From: Gloeomargaritaceae cyanobacterium C42_A2020_066
Lineage (GTDB): Bacteria > Cyanobacteriota > Cyanobacteriia > Gloeomargaritales > Gloeomargaritaceae
Length of the DNA stretch: 35,012 bases
Assembly (NCBI GenBank): GCA_015272465.1
Contig: JACYLR010000145.1
Span: 1-35,012, forward strand
Direction of reading: 5' to 3'
Both the position numbers and the translations under genes were made by a program. Each line of letters starts with the position of its first letter. Positions within the stretch are counted from its first letter, which is position 1. Shown here piece after piece: positions 1 to 7,872 of the stretch. The notes beneath the pieces are model-generated. The model worked only from the letters and a program-made list of their open reading frames with translations, searched no databases and had not been told where the DNA came from.

Positions 1-672
1 TCATCCTCCCATGTTACGCCGCAGAGCGGCGGGGAATTGACCCGCAGAGATTAAAAATCGCAGATAAATTACCAGCAAGCACCTTAAACATGTTAGTAGT
101 ACTCGATTCAAATTGAATTAATTGTAACAATTCTGATTTGGTAGCTTAAATCTGGGAATAGCATTGAACTATTTCGCGAGAGTACATAGCAATCTTCTTA
201 AACTAAGACAAACTATAATGAGCCAAGCCCATAAGCATTGTATTAGTTGGGCTTCTGTTGAGAATTTGGGGTCTAACTAAGTGCTATACGGCAGGTCACT
301 GCATAACATTCTTAGCTTGCGAAGCCTAGAAGCCAGATTCTACAACAGCTTGAAGGATTTTAGAAGCCCTTGACGGGGGGATCAATCCCGGCACAGCTAC
401 GATTAGATACTCTGCTAACTCCGCTTGAAAGTTCTCTCTGAATCCTGCTGCGTAAGTGCTTTGCCAAAACATGCGGTTTCGCTCCCACAGTGTAACCCCT
501 TCTGTTCGATGTCAGTAAGCCGCCTTACTGTAAGCTTCACTACGATTATCCCCTTGGCGTTAGGCTGCCAAACGGTGAACTGTGGCCAAACCAGCACCGG
601 CGAGAACAATTCTGGATCATGGGTCAGACCTCGCCAAGACTAACTTGCAAGATCACCCTGTAGGCAAACGGG
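1..672. other. AT-richer stretch with no supported gene
   Basis: This stretch is visibly AT-richer than the genes beside it and contains no GGCCGGCC site. No frame gives a protein I recognise. A minus-strand open frame at 415-609 (64 codons, TTG start) reads protein-like but has no recognisable domain and no convincing ribosome binding site. A perfect 7-base inverted repeat lies at 225-231 and 248-254 (AAGCCCA/TGGGCTT, 16-base loop). The many stops and the composition would suit a decayed insertion sequence or transferred segment, but I could not identify a family, so that is only inference. Confidence 0.5.
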
Positions 673-1101
673 TTAACGGTACTGGCAACGGTCGCTCGCA
701 CAAGCTTGGGTGCGCTGGGCCACAAGGGTCGCCAAATCCGGCCGGCCGGTGAGAGCCAAACGCCGGTCGGCCCAGCGTTCATACATCCAGTCCGCCACAC
801 GGCCCACCCCGGGCCAGCGGGTGAGGGCATAGACCCAACCCAAGTCGAGCGCCGCGTAGATCTGACGAAAGACCTCCAGCCCCTGAATCACAGTGCCGTC
901 TGCCCCCACCGCGTGGATGCGGCCCATCGCCGTGGCAAAGTCCACACCGCCGTACTGGGAGGGGTCGTAGCTGGGATCGGCAATGTCCACAAAACGCACC
1001 TGCCCCCGGCCGGCATCCCGCCGTCGGAGAAACGCCACTTCCCGCAAACAGAGGGGACACTCGCCATCGTAAAGCAGGGTAATTGGCCCAGGAATGTTCA
1101 T
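673..1101 (-). CDS. DCC-family thiol-disulfide oxidoreductase-like protein (DUF393)
   Basis: A 142-residue protein of the DUF393 family, named DCC after its N-terminal motif. Here the motif reads LLYDGECPLCLREV at about residues 8-21, which gives a CPLC (CxxC) pair expected to act as a redox dithiol. Members are soluble thioredoxin-like proteins whose substrates are mostly unknown. The ATG at 1101 was chosen because GGAG sits about 8 bases upstream and the DCC motif follows at once; the frame is open further upstream but would run into the ABC ATPase gene. Only 5 bases separate it from that gene's stop, so the two are probably co-transcribed. A GGCCGGCC site lies in its 3' half (740-747). Confidence 0.85.
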   Translation of the reverse strand: MNIPGPITLLYDGECPLCLREVAFLRRRDAGRGQVRFVDIADPSYDPSQYGGVDFATAMGRIHAVGADGTVIQGLEVFRQIYAALDLGWVYALTRWPGVGRVADWMYERWADRRLALTGRPDLATLVAQRTQACASDRCQYR

Positions 1102-1106
1102 GATCG

Positions 1107-1787
1107 CTACTCCACAAGTTCGTCCAAATGCTGGCGCTGTACGTAGGCCCGCAGTTCGGCCGGCCGGTCCTGAAACACTACCTGCCCCTGGTGGATGACA
1201 AACCCGCCATCGCAGTAGTCCAACTCTTCTAGACGGTGGGTCACCCACAGGGCGGTAATGCCCTGGGTCTGCACCAAATGGCGCACCACCTTCACCAGAT
1301 CAAACTGACTTTCCGGGTCCAGGAGGGCGGTCGGCTCGTCCAGCAACAACACCTGCGCCTGATGGGCCAAGGCACCCGCCAGCGCCACCCGCTGCTTTTG
1401 GCCCCCGCTCAGGGCATAGATCGGGCGCTGCTGAAAGGCACCCATATCCACCAGGTTGAGGGACAGACTCACCCGCTGCCGCACCTCCGCTGCCGACAGT
1501 CGCTGAGTGCCCAAGCTGAGGGCCACATCCGCCGCCACTGAAGGCATCACTAACTGGTGATCGGGATTTTGGAAGACGTAGCCCACGGGCTGAGCCAGTT
1601 TGCAGCGGCCGGCCTGGGGCACCAGCAGCCCTGCCAGGATACGCAGCAGCGTTGATTTACCGCTGCCATTGGTTCCCAACACCATCCAAAACTGGCCAGC
1701 CGGCACTGCCAAGGAACAGTCCTGGAGCACGACCTGCCCATTGGGCCAGGCAAATGAGAGGTTCTCCGCTCGGACGCCGATGGACAT
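1107..1787 (-). CDS. Energy-coupling-factor-type ABC transporter ATP-binding protein
   Basis: A 226-residue stand-alone ABC ATPase resembling CbiO/EcfA. In order it shows Walker A GTNGSGKST (about residues 39-47), a Q-loop QNPDHQ, the signature LSGGQKQR, Walker B LLLDEPT and the switch histidine in WVTHRLEEL. The NPDHQ Q-loop is typical of ECF ATPases. No membrane partner lies in the window. Cyanobacteria and plant plastids carry similar single ATPases (the ABCI10/11 group), but the substrate is not evident here. The ATG at 1787 overlaps the stop of the upstream pentapeptide gene as TAATG, implying translational coupling. A TTG three codons earlier is the alternative start. Confidence 0.85.
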   Translation of the reverse strand: MSIGVRAENLSFAWPNGQVVLQDCSLAVPAGQFWMVLGTNGSGKSTLLRILAGLLVPQAGRCKLAQPVGYVFQNPDHQLVMPSVAADVALSLGTQRLSAAEVRQRVSLSLNLVDMGAFQQRPIYALSGGQKQRVALAGALAHQAQVLLLDEPTALLDPESQFDLVKVVRHLVQTQGITALWVTHRLEELDYCDGGFVIHQGQVVFQDRPAELRAYVQRQHLDELVE

Positions 1788-2296
1788 TAGGGACAAAAGA
1801 GGGTGTCGCGGGTCGGCCGGCCGGTGGCCGGGTTGGTGCCCGATGCGGTGGCACAGAGGAGTTTTTGGGCGTCGGGACGCATCACCACATCTGTGAAGTC
1901 AGCTCCCTCCACGTTAGCCCCCTGGAATTGGGCCTTGTAGGCGTAGGCGCCCTCCAGAATGGCGTTGTGGAGATTGGCCTTGGCCACTAGGGCTGTATCC
2001 AGGGTGGCATTGCGGAGGTCAGCCCCCTCCAGATTGGCCCCCTCCAGGTTGGCCCCAAAAAAACTGACTCCCTCTAGGTTGGCGTAGCTGAAGTCAGTGT
2101 TACGCAGCAGGGCCTTGACAAAGCTGGAGTCCCGTAAGTCCTGGTGGGAAAAATCGGCTCCCACCATAATCCGCTTGTTGTAGTCCTCGGCGACGGCCGG
2201 CCGCAGGCTCACCAGACACAACACCAGCAGTACCAGCCCAAACCCCAGCCATTTCAGCCAACGTGGCCTTGTCCGCGATTTAGTGTCTCCGATCAT
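1787..2296 (-). CDS. Secreted/lumenal pentapeptide repeat protein
   Basis: A 169-residue protein. Residues about 12-36 form a basic stretch followed by a hydrophobic core (LGFGLVLLVLCLVSL) ending in PAVA, a signal peptide with an AxA-type cleavage site. Residues about 45-135 are pentapeptide repeats of the A(D/N)LxX type (ANLEG, ADLRN, ANLHN), which fold as a right-handed beta helix. The C-terminal tail carries two cysteines (LLCATA and LFCP) that could form a disulfide, as in the thylakoid lumenal TL15/TL17 family; that placement is inference. GGAGGT lies about 10 bases before the ATG. It is the first gene of a unit with the ABC ATPase and the DCC protein. Confidence 0.85.
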   Translation of the reverse strand: MIGDTKSRTRPRWLKWLGFGLVLLVLCLVSLRPAVAEDYNKRIMVGADFSHQDLRDSSFVKALLRNTDFSYANLEGVSFFGANLEGANLEGADLRNATLDTALVAKANLHNAILEGAYAYKAQFQGANVEGADFTDVVMRPDAQKLLCATASGTNPATGRPTRDTLFCP

Positions 2297-2950
2297 GTTC
2301 TACAAACCTCCGACGTTCCCTGGGGCTATGGTAGCGGCCGAACCCTATTCAGGGCATAGAGACTTGGGGCATGGCATAGGGTACCGTGGGTACACCGGAG
2401 AGGGTTGCGGCCTGTGCCCAGCTCTAAATAGGGGTCAAGTCCTTTAGCAGGTTCTGCGCCAACACTCACTCACTACCAACCTCGTTAACCTTCCAGGAGG
2501 TTTGTGCCAAACCAGGGACTCTCACCGAGTACAGATTCTCTGAGGCGAAATCCTGTACAGTTTTTGTCCTTGACGGGCCGAGGGGGGGAATGCTATGGCT
2601 ATGCTCAATTGGTAGTGGTATTGGCATAAATCTTTATAGCTATTCATGCTTGGGTTGACACATTAGTTTCAAAGCTGTAGGCGCAAAAGCCCTCCTGTCA
2701 GTTCAGAGGCTTACGTAGTGGACGTGTGTCAAGCCAAGGCAATCCGGCTATAAACGTTGTTCGAGGGATGTTTCATCTAACATAGATCTGTCCTTATGGT
2801 TTTGCTGCTGCCGATATAATTGACGCACCTGATGACTGTTTGCAAAACCCGGCGATCTAGGTCTACAAATCTCGACATCACAATGGCATGATTCACAGGT
2901 TCAGCCTTGAAGGAGCTAGATTCTCACTGTCTAACATGACAGGTGACGGG
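2297..2950. other. Gene-free intergenic region with hairpins
   Basis: This 654-base spacer lies between the oxidoreductase end and the pentapeptide gene start. It is AT-richer than the flanks, lacks GGCCGGCC (none between 2203 and 3091), and has no long open frame over most of its length. It must hold the promoter of the minus-strand pentapeptide unit, though I cannot place it reliably. Visible structures are a perfect hairpin at 2499-2513 (GGTTTG/CAAACC), an inverted repeat GTACAG/CTGTAC at 2529-2558 followed by TTTTT, and a consensus TATAAT on the plus strand at 2815-2820 with no plus-strand gene downstream. Confidence 0.5.
2529..2565 (+). terminator. Possible intrinsic terminator (plus strand)
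   Basis: GTACAG (2529-2534) pairs with CTGTAC (2553-2558). With one bulge the stem extends by ATT/AAT, and TTTTT follows at 2561-2565. This is the shape of a rho-independent terminator for plus-strand transcription. No plus-strand gene ends here, so it could be a relic of a lost gene, end a small RNA, or be chance. Confidence 0.25.
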
Positions 2951-4270
2951 TCATCCTCGGTCGAAGTCTCGAAAAGTCGTCCAATCCCGCTGCCAGGTCA
3001 ATAAGGTCTGGAGAAACCACTGCTGCCAGGGTGGCATTGAGTTGTCCAAGAGTCCAGCAGCCTCACCCCAACTGGGGTTTACCCCTAGTCCGGCCGGCCG
3101 GCCGAGCACTTGGGCCATCAGTTCCGCCGCCCTGGAACCCCAGAGATGCACCCCCACCAACCGGCCGGCCGGTTGGCGAATCACCTTGATCAATCCAATC
3201 GAGTCGTCTTCCCACTGGGCAAGGGGTAATCGGTGCCAGGGCAGACGCTCCACCCGAATCCGGTTGCCATAATGCTGGCGAGCTTGAATTTCTGTCAGCC
3301 CCCAACAGCAGACTGGTGGGTCGAGGTCAATCTGCTGGAGCGGGGGAGACTGCCGCTGAAACCAGGGGGGCTGGCCCAGGGCACGCTGGACGACGGCTTG
3401 GGCTTCCCAGGGTTCAGGAGGTGCAACCCAGAGACGGCGTTGACGCGTCCGGCCCCAGGCGTTGCGACGAATGCCTTGGCGGCCGTAACCCACACCCACA
3501 CGGTCGATACCCCAGGTTTCGCCGCTAAACACGGGCTGGGTGGCGAGGATAATCTCATCCACGCGCAGCGGGCCGGCCGGCCGGTGGAGGATTTTGCTGG
3601 GCGTACCAGCGGCGATAGCTGTGATCGGTTCCTCACCGTGCAGCGCCACCCCCTCGGCCTGGAGCAGGGCCTCAATCCCCAGCCCAATCTCAGGGTCTAC
3701 CCGATTCACCTCTGCCAGCGGAAACAGGTGCACCTGCACTCCCAGCCGTTGCAGGGCCTGAGCCATAATCACTGCCGCCGCCCCGGCGCCCAGGATGGCT
3801 ACTGTTTGGGGAAGGGGATGCCGATGCAAGTCCCAGGGCCAGCAAAAGCCCACAGTCCGCAGACCCTCAATTTCTGGAATGTCGGGTAGGTGGGGTTCCA
3901 CTAGGACATAGGCGCAGGCTCGCAATCGCCGGCCGGCCGTCTCCACGGCTAAGGGAGGTATCAGGCGTCCCGGCTCCGGCATAACATCGACCCCAGCTTG
4001 AGCCAGAGCTGCGCAACCGTAGCGTGCATCCCAGCGTTCCTGGAGGATGTTCAGGTAGAGACGGCCTTGGTTTTCCGCCAGTGGTTTCCCCTGGGCAGCT
4101 AGCCGGCCAAGGTGGCCCCAGCCTTGCAGCAGCCAGGGCCAGCAGCTTGTATCTGTCTGGCCATCGCCGTTTACCCAGGCGACCCGTGCTCCCTGCCGCA
4201 ACGCCCAGAGGGCAGCCGGCCGGCCGGCCCAACTGCCCCCCAGAATCAGCAGATTATGATCAACCGCCAC
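2951..4270 (-). CDS. Pyridine nucleotide-disulfide oxidoreductase-like flavoprotein, degenerate active site
   Basis: A 439-residue protein with the two-dinucleotide-fold layout of the lipoamide dehydrogenase/mercuric reductase family. The FAD site is LLILGGSWAGRPAA near the N-terminus, the NAD(P) site AILGAGAAAVIMAQAL in the middle, and a dimerisation-like C-terminal domain follows. The family's redox CxxxxC motif is not intact: Cys43 is present but residue 48 is Leu. The usual C-terminal His-Pro...Glu pair reads GVNPSWGE, so the histidine is replaced. It therefore probably does not act as a classical disulfide reductase. The GTG start at 4270 overlaps the stop of the DUF1517 gene (TAGTG). 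The gene holds five GGCCGGCC loci, the densest small gene in the window. Confidence 0.75.
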   Translation of the reverse strand: MAVDHNLLILGGSWAGRPAALWALRQGARVAWVNGDGQTDTSCWPWLLQGWGHLGRLAAQGKPLAENQGRLYLNILQERWDARYGCAALAQAGVDVMPEPGRLIPPLAVETAGRRLRACAYVLVEPHLPDIPEIEGLRTVGFCWPWDLHRHPLPQTVAILGAGAAAVIMAQALQRLGVQVHLFPLAEVNRVDPEIGLGIEALLQAEGVALHGEEPITAIAAGTPSKILHRPAGPLRVDEIILATQPVFSGETWGIDRVGVGYGRQGIRRNAWGRTRQRRLWVAPPEPWEAQAVVQRALGQPPWFQRQSPPLQQIDLDPPVCCWGLTEIQARQHYGNRIRVERLPWHRLPLAQWEDDSIGLIKVIRQPAGRLVGVHLWGSRAAELMAQVLGRPAGLGVNPSWGEAAGLLDNSMPPWQQWFLQTLLTWQRDWTTFRDFDRG

Positions 4271-5193
4271 TAGACCAGTTTTAGGTCAGGATACTGGGCC
4301 AGGAGTTCCTCTGCCGTCAGGGAATCCCCAGTGGCTTGGGGCGTCCAGATCACCTCAACGGCCAACAGCCGGTCAGTACCTAACGAACCCAACTGTTGCA
4401 GTGTCTGTTGCACATCCGTCATCGACCGCACGGGCGGCAGAGCCAGCTTGCCCGTCGCCGCGACCACCAGTGTCACCAGAATGTACTCACTGGGCGCTTG
4501 CGCCAGGTCATCAGTCGGAGCCGCCAAGGTAGATTCCCGGAACTGACCATTGACATTGACCAGGGTTTCCGTTTGCAGTTTGCTGCGTTCGCTGAGGGCT
4601 AACTGATTGAAAGCACTTTCGGCTTGGCTGAGGCGTAACTGTTGTGCCTGGGTATTGGCGTAGGCCCAATATTCCGGGTGGCGGAGCAGCGCCAGGGTAG
4701 TTTCTTGGACGATCTGCACCCGGCCGGCCGCCGTATCCGGGTTGGCCGAACGGGCCAGCTTATCCAGGTCAGCTTGGAGACCGCGGGCGGAGGACAGCAG
4801 ACCCACCTGAAGTCGGGCCACAGCAACTGGGGGATTCTCCGATTCCCCGCCATAGCCTTCCCCACCCCCAGCCGCCTGCTGGAAAGCCCGCAGAAGGAAG
4901 CCACCCACCGCCAAGATCAGCAGCAGGGAGAAGAGGCCACCCCCACCCCCCCCAATAAAGAAGGGGAAAATGAGGGGAAAACCGAAACCACCCCCGTAGC
5001 CCCGGTATCCAGGTTGAGACGGCGCATAGGTACGCGAGGGGACTGAACGGCTAGGACTGCGGAAGGAGCTTCCCCCAATCCGTCCCCCACTGCGGGCCGC
5101 CCAGGCTGGGCCAACCTGACTGAGGAGGAGAACCACGGCCACCAACCCCACCAGCAGCGGGCGCACGGCACCCTTGAGCAGACGCGTCATCAT
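4270..5193 (-). CDS. DUF1517 membrane protein (FLAP1-like)
   Basis: A 307-residue protein. An N-terminal hydrophobic segment ending in PAWA (residues about 10-32) is a signal peptide or anchor. A Gly/Ser/Arg/Tyr-rich linker follows, then a hydrophobic segment interrupted by a Gly run (FPFFIGGGGGGLFSLLLIL, about residues 76-95). The soluble C-terminal DUF1517 domain holds the characteristic VARLQVGLL and EYILVTLVVA stretches. Plant FLAP1, a thylakoid/envelope protein tied to photoprotection under fluctuating light, belongs to this family; a similar role here is inference. Two ATG codons stand in tandem at the start (5193 and 5190). The downstream oxidoreductase is coupled by a one-base overlap. 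Confidence 0.8.
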   Translation of the reverse strand: MMTRLLKGAVRPLLVGLVAVVLLLSQVGPAWAARSGGRIGGSSFRSPSRSVPSRTYAPSQPGYRGYGGGFGFPLIFPFFIGGGGGGLFSLLLILAVGGFLLRAFQQAAGGGEGYGGESENPPVAVARLQVGLLSSARGLQADLDKLARSANPDTAAGRVQIVQETTLALLRHPEYWAYANTQAQQLRLSQAESAFNQLALSERSKLQTETLVNVNGQFRESTLAAPTDDLAQAPSEYILVTLVVAATGKLALPPVRSMTDVQQTLQQLGSLGTDRLLAVEVIWTPQATGDSLTAEELLAQYPDLKLV

Positions 5194-5280
5194 CTCAAAA
5201 CCCCATAACGATGCTTGAAGCCCCGGCCGGCCGGACTGGGAGCCTTTACTCTCAGGATAACACTGGGACCCAGAGGGGAG

Positions 5281-5979
5281 TTAGGCCCCGGCCGGCCGGA
5301 CAACGTGCACCAGGTAGGAGAAGTAAAACCGTGTGCTCACCTGCGTCTTGGCCTGCACCACCCAACCCAAGTCTTCCAGGGTTGAGGTCATGTCAAAGGG
5401 ACGATGCAGATAGGCGCGGGTTGCCTTGCTGGGGCCGGGAAAGAGATTGCCAATCCACTTCAGCAGGCTGTAGTAGGGTGTCCAGGGCGCAAAGCTAATA
5501 ATCAGCGACCGCTCCGCCAGGGTGCTGAGGTGCTTGAGCATGGCGATGGCTTGGGCATCCGGGTAGTGAATCAGCACATCCAGGCAAACCACAGTGTCGT
5601 AACGCCCCTCCAAGTGCTCCAGGTCATTTGCAGCAAAGATTGGGTTTTCGCCCTGCCCCAGGACTTGGCGCGCCCGCACCTGAGCTTCCGCCACCATCTT
5701 TTCCGACAGGTCACTGGCGTACACCAGGGCACCCGCCTCCGCCAGGGGAATACTGAGGCTACCCACCCCACAACCCGCATCGCATATCCGTCGCCCTTGC
5801 AGAGGCTCAGCCTTCAGCCAAGCCAGAACTCGATTCACCGTTTCCTGGTGCCCCGCGCGGATGTCCGCCTGAACCTTGTTGACCTCTCCCTCACCATAAA
5901 TCCGCCGCCAGCGCTCGAAGCCTGTCTCATTGAAATAGGCTTTGACCACAGCTTTTTCGTCTAGGGCAGGGGTAGACAT
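5281..5979 (-). CDS. chlM: Magnesium protoporphyrin IX methyltransferase
   Basis: A 232-residue SAM-dependent enzyme that methylates the 13-propionate of Mg-protoporphyrin IX, the step after Mg chelatase in chlorophyll synthesis. The N-terminal YFNETGFERWRRIYG is diagnostic of ChlM/BchM. The SAM motif I is CDAGCGVGSLSIPLA (about residues 66-80), followed by acidic YASDLSEKM, and the C-terminal RFYFSYLVHVVR is also typical. Length is normal. Start is the ATG at 5979. It stands alone: 87 bases to the next gene downstream and a 242-base spacer upstream containing two adjacent inverted repeats. A GGCCGGCC site falls in the last codons. Confidence 0.95.
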   Translation of the reverse strand: MSTPALDEKAVVKAYFNETGFERWRRIYGEGEVNKVQADIRAGHQETVNRVLAWLKAEPLQGRRICDAGCGVGSLSIPLAEAGALVYASDLSEKMVAEAQVRARQVLGQGENPIFAANDLEHLEGRYDTVVCLDVLIHYPDAQAIAMLKHLSTLAERSLIISFAPWTPYYSLLKWIGNLFPGPSKATRAYLHRPFDMTSTLEDLGWVVQAKTQVSTRFYFSYLVHVVRPAGA

Positions 5980-6146
5980 GGTAACGACCCGGCTCAGGAA
6001 TGCATAACAGCACTTCCATTGTCACCGATGTGCATCTCCCAGGCACCCCCTTTCCCCCTCTCCCTGGCCTAGATCGAGGCCCACAGTCACTCTGCCCTGC
6101 TCCCATATTGCAGGTTCGGGTAGGCAGTGACTGGCAAAACGTTTTC

Positions 6147-6169
6147 CTCACAGGTGAGTTCGGGCGAAC
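6147..6169. promoter_or_regulatory. Two back-to-back perfect inverted repeats
   Basis: CTCAC-AG-GTGAG (6147-6158) shares its last G with GTTCG-GG-CGAAC (6158-6169). Both are perfect short palindromes. They lie about 170 bases upstream of chlM and about 50 bases past the DUF29 stop, so they could be an operator region for chlM or part of a DUF29 transcript end. No T-run follows either one. Confidence 0.3.
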
Positions 6170-6221
6170 GGCTGGGTACAGGAGACCTTAAGCGTTTTGC
6201 CTGAAATACCGCCATCACCCT

Positions 6222-6677
6222 CTACGGTACGAGCCAGAAGTCGCGATCCAGTATTTCTTCCGGAGCTTGCCCATAAGGCCATGTGACGGGAAATGCAATG
6301 GTTGGGTATTCCCTACACACCGTTTTGAGGGCAATCCGCCAAGCCTTCTCAAAACTGGCCTCCCACCGAGTCACGAGGCTGGGTGCAGCATCAAGCAGAA
6401 GTTGTAACTCGACACGTTGAGTCCGAATAGTTCGCTCCCAGCCGCGACAGTTATTTGGCGAGGGAATATAGATTCGCTTTAGCAGATGTTCCAACAAGAT
6501 GACTAGGCGACTGAGTAGTTCCTTCTTCTGCGAAGTACCCAATGCCTCCACCTCTTCGATTAAATGCTCAATGTCAAGGTGGGCAAAGTCCTGTGCCTTA
6601 AGTTTGGCCACAGTATCTTCTAGCCATAGCAAAATATCTTGCTCGTAGAGTGTCCTTGAAATCTTGGCATCTGACAT
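6222..6677 (-). CDS. DUF29 family protein
   Basis: A 151-residue protein with the DUF29 pattern: LYEQDILLWLEDTVAKLKA at the N-terminus, then LDIEHLIEEVEALG, then LLEHLLKRIYIP, and an all-helical remainder ending in DFWLVP. DUF29 proteins are abundant and multi-copy in cyanobacteria and have no established function. A strong AAGGAG sits 6 bases before the ATG. The gene is AT-richer than its neighbours and has no GGCCGGCC site, which may reflect more recent arrival. It stands alone between chlM and the hydrolase gene. Confidence 0.85.
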   Translation of the reverse strand: MSDAKISRTLYEQDILLWLEDTVAKLKAQDFAHLDIEHLIEEVEALGTSQKKELLSRLVILLEHLLKRIYIPSPNNCRGWERTIRTQRVELQLLLDAAPSLVTRWEASFEKAWRIALKTVCREYPTIAFPVTWPYGQAPEEILDRDFWLVP

Positions 6678-6716
6678 GGATAACTCCTTTCAAGGTCAAA
6701 CTATGAGTCAGCTTAA

Positions 6717-6738
6717 TTCGGGTTTATCCCCGAAGGGG
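6717..6738. repeat. Overlapping alternative hairpins upstream of the DUF29 gene
   Basis: TTCGGG (6717-6722) pairs with CCCGAA (6729-6734), and CCCC (6728-6731) pairs with GGGG (6735-6738). The two stems share bases, so only one can form at a time. They lie 40-60 bases upstream of the DUF29 start codon, where they could affect its leader or end the upstream hydrolase transcript. Confidence 0.25.
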
Positions 6739-6839
6739 AACGTGCCTTAGGCCCAGGTAGATAGCTAATCAGCTTAGGTAGGAGTAACGAACCAGATCAG
6801 GTCGAGTCTAACTTGCAAGCTCGATCGATCGTGCAGAAT

Positions 6840-7691
6840 TTACAGTAGGCGTAGCACCATACCTTCGCGGGCTAGCAGCGCGTTAGCACAGGCTTTTTTG
6901 ACTGCCTGCTCGATCTGGTCGAGGTCATCGTCATCGTGGTTGGCATCATGGTGAAACATGACGACCTGCCGCACACCCGCCGCTTTGGCCAAGCTGAGGC
7001 CCGCCTCCCAGGTGGAGTGTCCCCAGCCCCGCCGTGGTGACGTGGGATGGTGATACTCGGCTTCGGTGTAATTGGCGTCGTAGATCAGAATGCTGGCATT
7101 ACGGGCCAAGTGAACGAGGCTGCCATCGAGGCGATCAGGGTAATGTTCGGTGTCGCTGGCGTAGACGATGGACTCGCCTTGCCAACTGACCCGGTAGCCG
7201 AGGGCATAGTTGGGATGGTTGAGGCTGCCGGTTTCGACAGTGACTTCCCCCATCTGCAACACCTCGCCGGCCGTGAGTTCATGAAAACTCAGGGTGGAGC
7301 GCATGATTTGGAGAGGAACGGGGAAATTGGGGTCTTGCATCTGCTCACTAAGGCGCTGCTTGATGGTGGCCCCGTGGCTGGGAAGCGGCCCATAAACCCG
7401 AAACTCATTGCCTGCAACGTAGGCGGGAGTGAAAAAGGGAAACCCCTGGATGTGATCCCAGTGGGTGTGGCTGAAAAACAGGTGCGCGGACACGGGCATT
7501 TCAGCCAAGAGGGCTTTCCCCAGGACTCGCAGCCCAGTGCCGCCATCAATAATCAGGCGCTGTCCGGCCACCTGAATCTCAACGCAGGGCGTGTTGCCGC
7601 CATAGCGTACTGTGTGGGGACCTGGCACAGGAATACTTCCCCGTACCCCCCAGAAACGCACGAGAAAACCGGAGTCAACGGCTGCGGGCAT
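6840..7691 (-). CDS. MBL-fold metallo-hydrolase
   Basis: A 283-residue metallo-beta-lactamase-fold protein. It opens with RFWGVRGSIPVPGP and RYGGNTPCVEI, typical of the RNase Z/class II phosphodiesterase-like subgroup. The metal-binding SHTHWDHIQGFPFF (HxHxDH) is intact. Later ligands are likely in YASDTEHYPD and in YDANYTEAEY, with HHDANHDDDDLD near the C-terminus. The substrate cannot be told from sequence; a phosphodiester or ester is likely. The start is uncertain: ATG at 7691 is used here, but a TTG at 7712 has a better GGAGG about 11 bases upstream, and a GGCCGGCC lies between the two. The 53-residue protein gene lies upstream. Confidence 0.85.
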   Translation of the reverse strand: MPAAVDSGFLVRFWGVRGSIPVPGPHTVRYGGNTPCVEIQVAGQRLIIDGGTGLRVLGKALLAEMPVSAHLFFSHTHWDHIQGFPFFTPAYVAGNEFRVYGPLPSHGATIKQRLSEQMQDPNFPVPLQIMRSTLSFHELTAGEVLQMGEVTVETGSLNHPNYALGYRVSWQGESIVYASDTEHYPDRLDGSLVHLARNASILIYDANYTEAEYHHPTSPRRGWGHSTWEAGLSLAKAAGVRQVVMFHHDANHDDDDLDQIEQAVKKACANALLAREGMVLRLL

Positions 7692-7805
7692 AGGTGGCCG
7701 GCCTTGTGTCAATGCGGGCTACCCCTCCAAGGTAACCTGTACCTGCCTACTGAACAGTGACCCAGACCTTTTTTCAGTCTCGGCCCTTGAGTGGCGGTTG
7801 TTTTC

Positions 7806-7821
7806 CACCGGCATCCCGGTG
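7806..7821. repeat. Perfect 6-base-stem hairpin in the spacer
   Basis: CACCGG-CATC-CCGGTG forms a perfect tetraloop hairpin between the end of the 53-residue protein gene and the start of the hydrolase gene. No T-run follows on the minus strand, so it is not a classical terminator. It could be an RNA-stability or leader element. Confidence 0.25.
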
Positions 7822-7872
7822 CAAGGATCAATTCGCCCTGACACTTGCTGCGGATTGACTCGAAGCTCAACT

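Noticed and set aside
415-643. Overlapping open frames on both strands (64 and 72 codons)
   Set aside because: Neither has a convincing start signal or known domain; mentioned only as possible relics in the first segment.
3233-3889. Plus-strand open frame of 218 codons opposite the FAD oxidoreductase
   Set aside because: Antisense shadow; the minus-strand frame has both dinucleotide-binding motifs.
7047-7760. Plus-strand open frame of 237 codons opposite the MBL-fold gene
   Set aside because: Antisense shadow of a gene with intact metal-binding motifs.
7806-7821. Terminator for the 53-residue gene
   Set aside because: The CACCGG/CCGGTG hairpin is perfect but has no U-run on the minus strand, so it is listed only as a repeat.
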